From Engraulis encrasicolus (Eukaryota > Chordata > Actinopteri > Clupeiformes > Engraulidae), in assembly GCF_034702125.1 (NCBI RefSeq), contig NC_085869.1, positions 20,478,177 through 20,542,176 of the forward strand: DNA of 64,000 nt, read 5' to 3'. Below the pieces are notes generated by a model, which was not told the DNA's origin, made no database searches, and saw only the letters and a list, made by a program, of their open reading frames with translations. This document shows, piece by piece, positions 1 to 64,000 of the stretch. The position numbers and the translations under genes were made by a program. Position 1 is the first letter of the stretch; each line of letters opens with the position of its first letter.

Positions 1-47789
<47,789 letters not shown>

Positions 47790-48620
47790 AGGAGAACCAC
47801 TCTTTTGCAAAACACCACCGGCACGACTGAGCTGACCCTGACAAATTCTCTGGAATAGCATTAATATATACCGTACATATGCTTTAATGCAAATTTTGTT
47901 AAACGTGGGGGAGGAGATTATTTTAATCATTCTTTTTTTTTAAATTGTAAATTGTTGTCGTGATGGTATGCTTGTCATTTATTCTACTCATGAAGGACTG
48001 GTTATGAAGTACACTTTACTGGTTATGAAGTACACATTACTCAGGGTAGGCTCTCTCTATAATGGAACACAAATAGCCTACATTGCACAGGCGCTTGTTG
48101 AATTTTAATCATAAAATCTGTATTTTCTAAAGGTATGAGATTTAATTGTCTGGCTTTTTCTCTATATTTATTATATTGACCAATATGCACTGTTTAACTG
48201 TATATTAGTGAAGACTCTGTGTTCTTTTCTTTATTATCATCATACATCACAAGTATTTTTTTTATTTACTTAAGATGCCCCCCCCCCATCAAACTAAACT
48301 ATTAAATGTTAATGTAAATGCACAGTTGATGTAATGGGGCATTACAGTTGAGATTGTGTGCCCAGGCTGCTCGGTGCAAGCGAGACCTACAACACATAAA
48401 TTGGAAAAAAACCTTTTGGGCTCACAGATACAAATGATTCTCCCCCATATCCGTGTATTTTTGCTCTCACTGCCATTAATATTTCCCATAGCACACAGCA
48501 ATAAGAATGTGTTGAATATTTCATTGGCTTTCTATTCCATTGGTTGAGGCAGAACAAAAAAAAGCTGTCTTTTTCATTTTTTTTCTATATTAAACTTTTT
48601 TGAACTGCAGTTTCTGAGTG
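47790..48620 (+). other. abca12: probable abca12 3' UTR
   Basis: AT-rich, non-coding sequence follows the stop codon. A possible ATTAAA polyadenylation signal is at 48589-48594, with another ATTAAA-like hexamer near 48301. The end is a guess; no transcript evidence is available. Confidence 0.4.
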
Positions 48621-49473
48621 TTTCGTTCTTTTGTATTATTTTCCCATCAGTTTTATTGAATAGATTTGCAATGCCCTTTGCCTTCATTATAGGCCAGCTA
48701 TTCTTGCAGGAATTCCAATATGCGACCTTGTGTCCTCCACTTGTGCTTGTGGCCTCACGTTTTGCTGATGCCCCGCCTCCATGGAGAAAAGCTCAGAAAT
48801 CAAGTATCCCCACTGTTGGCCAGCCTACAGCCACAACAAATTTTGGGTGACTATTCTTCATTCATCATTTAGTTCACAAATGAGAAAATGACTTTACAAT
48901 TCAGCTTTTGCAAGATATTGAAATATAATGCTGTTGTCAGTGATGTCATCTAGACACATTATTTCCTGGTACGAGGTCACAAGCACAAGTGGAGGACGCA
49001 AGGTCACATATTGGGACGCAACCCTTGGGTTGGATAAGGCAAAATCATAGAGGTAGAAAATGTTCTACCTCTATGGGCAAAATTCTCCATACTTCCTTCT
49101 TGGGCGGGGTTAAAGACGTAGGGAAATCAAATTTAAATGTCAAATCATTCCGGCTTAAATATGTACATAAAAGTACTCTTTATCAGACGATATTGTCCAA
49201 AATTTCGATTTTTTTTATTTTTTAAACTAAATCCCGTGTTCAAATCTGTGTTTCTATTTTCGTTATCTAATGCCGGCCAGTTAATTATACGTCAGCTTGT
49301 ACACCTAAATTCGGCCAATCATATAACGTCAATCATTTTTTTGGGTCATAGCATCTTGATTCATATGTCGCAGCTTATATACGCAACGGTTAATAATTCA
49401 CCCGGAACCTTCTAAAGACGTCGAGGGGTACACTTCAGGACCAGCCGTACACTCGGCTACACACCCAGCTGTA
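48621..49473. other. spacer between abca12 3' UTR and the THAP relic
   Basis: Holds a MITE (48706-49024, listed separately) and A/T-rich sequence with no recognised gene. Confidence 0.5.
48706..49024. mobile_element. MITE copy 2 (same family as 41147-41415)
   Basis: Same inverted ends (CCAATATGCGACCTTG and CCTCCACTTGTG) and shared inner blocks such as ATTGAAATATAATGCT and GTCAGTGATGTCATC. Located just after the abca12 3' UTR. Confidence 0.8.
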
Positions 49474-50269
49474 ATGGAGCCTCTCTGTTGTGTGCCCAAA
49501 TCTCAAAGAGAAAAAAAAATCCTACTGTGGACACTGGACAGACTTTCCACCGTTTCCTCAAAGGGCAGGCACTTCGGCGTGAATGGATAAATCACATCCA
49601 GAGGGAATCTGGTCCATATTTCAAGGTAAGATGCGTAATTATGTCCAGTCACACCATTGACTGTCACGCATTAGCTAGCACAAATAAGATAGCTCGGCAA
49701 ACTTGTCATGACTCGCCTAATGAAGCGAATGCCTCGATGAAATAAATGAAAATATGAATGCGTAATTACACAACGCTACATTTATATGATATTTCCAGAT
49801 CACTATTTCAAGATTATGCTTTCAATTGTTGTGGTAAGCGATCCGATGGCCACTAATGGTGTGCTACCAGAACCAGTATTTATAGCATACTAATGCCTAA
49901 ATCAAGTTGTTTTGCTAACCAACTAAAATACGTACATCCCGGTATTTATGGTTACAGATCAACGCTGAGACCAAGGTTTGCTCTGAACACTTTGAGAAGC
50001 AGTGCTTTGTGAAAACCGGCTGTGGAATCACAAAGCTTATAAAGCATGCTGTGCCAACCTTGTTCGTCTGGACTTCAGAGAGGCCAAAGATGAGAATCAT
50101 CATTCGTAGACCGAGGTTAGTTTGTTCAGTCAATATTCAAAATGTACATGTTTTAAAAAAGAGAATAGTTTGCCATAGGAATACATTTTAGACAAAAGAC
50201 TTAGAGAATTAATGCATGCTGGATATATATTTGTTTGCATTGATCATGTCCTCCTGAGTCATGAGCCAA

Positions 50270-50535
50270 AGATTTCAAACTGTGATGCTATTACATTGCA
50301 TTACATGTAACTTAGCTGACACTTTCATTTTATTCCAAGAGACTTACAGTTGTTATTTGTCAGGGTATTGGTTACAGTCCCTGGAGCAATGTGGGGTCAG
50401 GTGCCTTTCTCAAGGGCACTTCAGCCATGGAGATGTAGGGAGAGGACAGGGGGATTCAAACCTGCAACCCCCAGATTGAAAGACCAACTCTCTAGGCCAC
50501 GGCTACCCCACCACTAGGCCACGGCTGCCCTGTAT
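50270..50535 (-). mobile_element. tRNA-derived SINE (family C), minus strand
   Basis: Reverse complement has the GGGCAGCCGTGGCC head (partly doubled at 50495-50531), GGTTGCAGGTTTGAATCCCC and a TGTAACCAATACC body. Confidence 0.8.
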
Positions 50536-50967
50536 ATATTATGACTCTCCTGTCCTCCTCTCCTGTTTCTTTTTCAGTATGGATTCCATGGATGAAAACC
50601 AGCCTGATGAGAGAAGGGATGCCTTGAGGTATGTTAATGAATTGCACCATAGTTTGTAATTCATTACTGCATCCCGTTTTATATCAGTTAGGAATTGGCA
50701 GTTTGATCACAACTAGTGGTGTTGTCTTTTTGCCCTTCCAGCAGAGGTACCTCCTCTACACCCGTACCATGATTATGCTGTTCCACCACCAGAGGCCAGA
50801 GACACCAGAGGAACAACTTGAGGCGGCTCGCAAACACATCATTGAGCAAGACAAGTTAATAGCACAACTTAAAGATAAAGTGTTCAGTGTGTCGGGATTC
50901 CAGTGTGATGATGGTCAGAATGTTATTTTACACAGGATTCCCAGACTATGCCACCTTTAAAGCTGTA

Positions 50968-52727
50968 TACAGTTGAGGACGATATTATTAGCCCCCCTCC
51001 TGAAATTAGACATTTCTCTTGATTTCTCAGTAAGAATGACCATTATTAACCCTTATGTTGTGTTCGGGTCATTTTTGACCCGTTTTCAAGTTTTAGTGTG
51101 AAAAAAACACACTTTCCTTTATTTTCTTGGAATAAGGCTTCATCTAATCCTCAGTCACAATCATTGCAACACACAAAAAATATGTTTTATCATTTTAGTA
51201 AATTTTAAAGGTCCAAAAAAAAAAAAAGTTACATCTGTGGTGTTCAGGGTCAAAATTGACCCGGCATAGATTTTTGGCTGTTGTATGCATCTCTGAAAAG
51301 CTGTTGGTTGCCCCTTGTGTTTAGTTTGGTGATTTATGGTGAGGAAAATATATTTCTTGCCTGAAATTTTTTTTGCCGGCTTTTTCATATTCCAAATCCA
51401 ATATGGCCGCCGGACAGTCCCATACACTACAATACGTCATATCTCCTGTTGTGAAAGGAGTACAGATGTATGCTGAGCATAGACATTAACCACAGACTCT
51501 CAGTGGGATTGAGGACTGGACTATGAGTGGGTGATTCCAATATCGTGGTTTTAGTGTCCTTGAAGAACCTCTGAACTAATCTAAATGTATGCTTTGGGTT
51601 ACAATGTTGTTGGAAGACCCAACAATCCAGATTCAGACACAGACTCCCTGTGTCTGAGGCTGAATAACAGACTAAACTTGATGCCCTTCCACTATGTGTA
51701 ACTGTGGAAACTGCTTAGCCTCATTAGACCAAAGAAGCACTGGACACCTGCCTAGATGATTGTTATTGACCTGGCCTCACCTGGAGGTTTTTCCCCCCCA
51801 AGAAAGACAGTTGTTAGGGCTTGTCATCATATTGGGCTTTGGGGCCATCATCACAGAATAACCCCTTTACTAAAGGCAGTGCATATCAGAGTGTTGTTGA
51901 GCTTTGCCTATGAACATCTGAAAGTCAAACATGAGTTTTGAACATCTCTGCTTTCATCTGATGATATTCAATTGCACCTGCTTTGATGCATGAATTCTGC
52001 TTCTGTCAGGTGAAGAAAGGGATAGGCCTTGAATCGTTATAAGATGGTTTCCACAATTAAATATGGTGATGGATGCATCATTCTGTGGCAGCCTCAGCCA
52101 CAGGAAACTTTGTTTGGGTGTATGGCACCATAAAAACTGAAAATTCTGATAGAATGTGGAAAGTGATCTTGCAAAAATATGCTCATAGAGGGAGCTAAGA
52201 TCTTCACTGGACCTTTCAATAAGATAATAACCCAAAACTTGCATCCAAAATAGTTCAAATGTTCTTCAAGGATACTAAAACCATGGCCATGGAGTGGTTC
52301 CGACCTCAATCCTTTAGATAGTATTTGAAGAGTGCTGAAAATGAATGTCCATCCTCAACATCCATGCAATTTGGACCAGCTTAACTATTTGCAATGAAAA
52401 AGAATGGGCCAAAATCCCTGGTAGGACATGTGCCAACATAGTTAACAACTAATCAAAGTGCCTGGTGTCAATTTTTGTTCATAAATGGCACTGTATTGAC
52501 TATTAATGATAAGGGGGCTAATCATTTTGTCCTTGCCATTTTTACACTTTTTTGTTTAAACTCATTGTGAAAATGGAAAAGTCCAAATTTAACTTATTGG
52601 ATACTATCTCCATGGTGTATTCGTTTCCAGAATAACATACATTTATTAATAATGATCATTCTCAATTATCAATGAAGAGATATGTCTAATTTCAGGAGGG
52701 GGGCTAATAATATCGTCCTCAACTGTA
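50968..52727. mobile_element. Tc1/mariner-like transposon nested in the THAP transposase relic
   Basis: The two ends are a near-perfect inverted repeat of about 46 bp (50968-51013 and 52682-52727, beginning TACAGTTGAGGACG) flanked by TA at 50966-50967 and 52728-52729. Removing it rejoins the transposase relic at AAAGCTG-TA-TGGCTC. The interior has scattered Tc1-transposase-like reading (about 51480-52480) with many stops. A separate insert-like block (51047-51480), with a GGGTCATTTTTGACCC palindrome, seems to lie inside it. Confidence 0.85.
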
Positions 52728-53520
52728 TATGGCTCTACAGCCCACAGCCACGGTTGGATGGAGTCAGGCTCAAAGGCTTACACAAACAGAGGTACAGGTC
52801 ATCAGAAAGGCATTTAATATCCCTAAACTAGCAATTATGGACCAGTTCTTTCTCTTCCTCTGTCGTCTCAGACAGGGTTTTGCTGAGCAGTGCACTTTGG
52901 TGTGTCACAGTCAACTGTGAGCAGAATCTGTGTCACCTGGGCTAACTATCTATACTTCATGTTAGGAGTAGATGAATGTATGCCTACTTGTTTTCAAAAC
53001 ACTTACCCAGACACCAGAGTCATTCTAGACTGTACAGAAATATATGTGCAAACGCCTAGTTTGAAGGTACTTGACTCCGAAATCTATTCCCATTACAAGG
53101 ACAACCCAACTTTCAAAGGCCTGATTGGAATTGCCCCGTCTGGTGAGGTGTCATTCGTTAGTGACCTGTACACAGGCTCCATATCCGAGAAGGAGATTAC
53201 AGAATTGTCCGGCATCCTAGCAATGCTTGAAGAAGGCGATTTAAGTCATGGCAGACAAAGGGTTTCTAATTAAGGAAATGCTATCAAAATTAAATGTCTC
53301 CCTTGTGACTCCACCCTTTTTAGGCCCAAGTGGCACTTTCAGTGCAAATGAAGTCACAGAAACACAAACAATCGCAAGACTCAATCGCAATTGCAAGATA
53401 AGGAGAATAAAAGGGTTACACATATTTGATGGCGTCATACCCATGACACTAGTAGGCTCTGTTAACCAGATGTGGGCTGTGAGTGCAATGTTAACAAACT
53501 TCCAAGGCCCATTATTCTGA

Positions 53521-54690
53521 TTTTCTGAAAAATTATCAGTCACAAGTGAAATAGGAAACATAGATTGAATTGATGTTTATTTGTACAAATCTGTCATGTT
53601 TGAAATGTACATCATATTCATGATATCATCTTATTGTACTAAATGATATTATTTATTATATATTGTATTGTACAATTCATACATCATTTCTCCCAGTAAT
53701 TGTAATAAAGAAATCTGTGAAATGCGATCCTTTGTTTTGTTGTATACTGACTTTCTTAGCACAGTGCAGGCAGGAAGGAGGAGGAAAAAAAACTATCAAG
53801 TTTAGCGTTCATCTCTTGGTCATGGGAAAGCTCCACCTGTAATAGATCAGAAAACAAAACATTAGAAAAATGTTGTTTACAGCATATGGGTCAATGACAT
53901 TTTTTGTGGCAGAGGTCAGGTGATGTAATCACAGCTTGTACCATATTATATTAATTATGTAAATTACTTACTTTGAGATGTACAAAATAATATTTTAAAC
54001 AATCCAGTAGATGATTGAATCATGTTGTGACATTAACGTACACCACCCTGATATGTTTGCCACTAAAAACATCAATGACCAATTTGCAACAGTGTGTAAT
54101 AACTAAGTCTTTGAGTAACTAACACCAAAGGCACCATGGCACCAGTACAGTACAGTACAGTACAATCATGGACTCTCAGTGTAGGCCTACCGAAACTGAC
54201 AGAGGGCAGAGGAACACTTTGTAATACCGCTTGAAAAACTGTTTCCAATACAGCAACATGTCACAAGGTAACTTACCAAACAATAGTGTATTTTGTCATT
54301 TTGGAAGCCTTTGTTTGTCTGCTATGCTTACTTTCTTATCACCTCACCATGTATGGCCATCTATGATCCCCCCTCCCCTCCCCTCGAGGTTTACCGTATG
54401 TAGCCCATGTTATGCGTGTAGGTTTTCATCGACAACCTCTGTCGATGCTCTTTGATCTGAGTATCTGGGATAGGACCATCAACACTTTGCCCTGTCTGGT
54501 TATACTATTTGACATGCAACATGCTTCACCATATTAACAACGGCATGTTAAACGCTTGGTGCTGACATTTTAGACAGGGGAAGTGTAGGTTATCAGATCG
54601 AAACATGTAGAAAGCAGTTGACTGCAGCACGAACTGAGCAGTGTAGCTAACATGGCTAAAGTCTAATAGAAATCTCATTCTTTATTACTT
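53521..54690. other. non-coding spacer after the transposase relic
   Basis: AT-rich; an AATAAA-type signal lies near 53704 just after the transposase stop. Nothing else is recognised. Confidence 0.4.
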
Positions 54691-54693
54691 TAC

Positions 54694-54914
54694 CATTGAG
54701 TTACGTTCCAGTGTTCACGGGGTTGGACGTCTGTGTCTTCGGCTGGCGTACTAGCGTTGCGACGAGGCAAGGGCTCAAACATTATGGTCGTATGCCTTCT
54801 ACAGAGAAAGTTTCTTCCACCCTGGCGTCCTCTTCCATGACGCGTTCCATAGAGGTAGAAAATAACACTAGAGAGGACCCCGCCCCCCTTTTTACGGCAA
54901 TCTGTAGCGGCCAT
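54694..54914 (-). pseudogene. fragment resembling the N-terminus of a P2X7-like/Zn-finger transposon-associated protein
   Basis: On the minus strand there is an ATG at 54914. After one frame slip near 54793 the text resembles the IRPYMFEP motif that I recall at the start of a fish repeat-associated protein family. The exon reads PREHWNVTQW before a GTAAAG donor at 54693, close to the RLxNTDW-C pattern of that family. No second exon was found downstream on the minus strand. It may be the second gene of the Harbinger-type element whose THAP transposase lies just upstream. The similarity is from memory only. Confidence 0.35.
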
Positions 54915-55340
54915 TATCTGTAGGTAGATCAGAGAAATGGAAATTAACGGAGAACGAGGCTCACCTCTGTCAAAAATTGCTTAATCATGTGAAAATGTCC
55001 ATCAACACACTATACAAGGACAAGAGTTGAAGTGTGTTGCTAACTATGTTCATAAAAAATATTATTTGATTTTTAAATGTATTTTATCGACTCATATGAT
55101 AAGTAGATATTTAGGCTGACATTTCAAATCTGGTCTTTGATTAAAGTGTTACTTCATATTTACACAGTTTTAGTTAATTTCTTGACAGGGGTGGGCTTGT
55201 TCTCCATTGACTTGCATTGCCTGAAAGTACCTACACTACCTACGGAAGTTGGGAAGCTCCAGCTGCCATTTCCCAGTGCTGTCGCAAATTGGTGTGTCCT
55301 CTCTAGTGTTATTTTTCTACCTCTATGTCGCGTTCCTTCT
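54840..55340. repeat. inverted repeat pair, about 40 bp arms
   Basis: A stretch reading TAGAGGTAGAAAATAACACT at 54849-54880 recurs in reverse complement at 55297-55330. A shorter relative (AGAGGTAGAAAATG) is at 49049-49062. They look like parts of a transposable element in inverted orientation. Confidence 0.55.
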
Positions 55341-55710
55341 TGATAGCGTCGTTGGCGTTGGCCCGTTGCTAAGAGAAACCGGCCACAGTCAAACATGCTT
55401 GCACACCTTCTCCGTCTCAACAATCCCGCCCTCTTGATAAACGACCAATCAGATTAACTTTATTCACTCGTGTAAACTCGTGTAAAGTCGTGCTCCACTC
55501 GGGAAAAATCTGAACGACAACAGTTGGAACGGTCGTTTCCCTACGTCTTTAAGAGGAATGGAAGAAATGATTGGACGATGGGTGGAACGACGTCACTGTT
55601 CATCTGCTTGGCGGTAACTGAAATCAAAACAACAGGACGGAAGAGACAGGCAGGAGCTATTACAGAAACTATTACATACTAGTTACTGAAGATAATACAG
55701 TAGTACATAG
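54925..55710. other. upstream region of bard1
   Basis: Contains the right copy of the inverted pair and the sequence TTTCCCTACGTCTTTAAGAG near 55537, which mirrors one near 49108. No TATA box or strong CpG island is evident. The bard1 promoter must lie here or overlap it. Confidence 0.4.

Positions 55711-64000
<8,290 letters not shown>

Larger units (their letters stand above)
49474..53520 (+). pseudogene. THAP-domain / DDE_Tnp_4 transposase relic (PIF-Harbinger, ISL2EU-like)
   Basis: The first part resembles a THAP zinc finger: CC-VP near 49486-49497, FHRF and LRREWINHIQR in exon 49474-49625, then KVCSEHFEKQCF and HAVPTLF in exon 49958-50115. Possible exon 50578-50628 and a helical piece (50745-50960) follow. 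After the inserted Tc1 element come QFFLFLCRLRQGF (about 52840), VSQSTVSRICVTWANYLYFM (52890-52965), the catalytic-type LDCTEIYVQ (about 53020), LIGIAPSGEVSFVSDLY (about 53125), and MADKGFLI through AMLTNFQGPLF up to 53518. Frame breaks are visible at the nine-A run 49511-49519, near 50925, near 52890 and near 53235. The segment carrying the expected last acidic residue (VERA-like, near 53385) is missing. I call it dead. An active copy elsewhere in the genome is likely. Confidence 0.8.

Overview
This is vertebrate, almost certainly teleost, nuclear DNA. Genes are split into many short GT-AG exons. Introns are filled with very long CT, GT and CA microsatellites, tRNA-derived SINEs, hAT-like foldback elements, Tc1/mariner relics and a THAP/DDE (PIF-Harbinger type) transposase relic. 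No prokaryotic feature was seen. I cannot name the species.

Two protein genes lie head to tail on the + strand. From 1 to 47789 is the 3' part of an ABCA-subfamily full transporter, which I call abca12: 45 exons and 2636 codons in frame to the stop, with the 5' end outside the window. In order it encodes a very large first extracellular domain (exons 1-14), the rest of TMD1 (15-18), NBD1 (19-23), a linker or regulatory domain (24-25), TMD2 with the second extracellular domain (26-36), and NBD2 with the C-terminal tail (37-45). From 55711 to 62982 are the first seven coding exons of bard1 (RING finger, long basic/proline-rich middle, ankyrin repeats); its BRCT part lies beyond the window. Human ABCA12 and BARD1 are also close neighbours in the same orientation, which supports both names.

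The 7.9-kb spacer between them holds the abca12 3' UTR, a MITE, a frameshifted THAP-DDE transposase gene split by a complete Tc1-like element with TA duplications, and a minus-strand fragment that may be the second gene of the same transposon.

The most unusual content is structural. (i) A hAT-like element sits exactly on the exon 28 splice donor of abca12, and its 8-bp target duplication repeats the donor. (ii) Decayed copies of exon edges lie in introns next to the real exons 16, 22, 23 and 26 of abca12 and exon 5 of bard1. (iii) A bard1 intron made of SINE sequence splits what is one exon in human. (iv) Long CT microsatellites directly abut several 3' splice sites. (v) A MITE carrying a telomere-like array is nested inside another element.

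The two genes do different jobs: epidermal/lipid transport for ABCA12 and genome maintenance with BRCA1 for BARD1. Nothing in the sequence indicates joint function beyond conserved neighbourhood.
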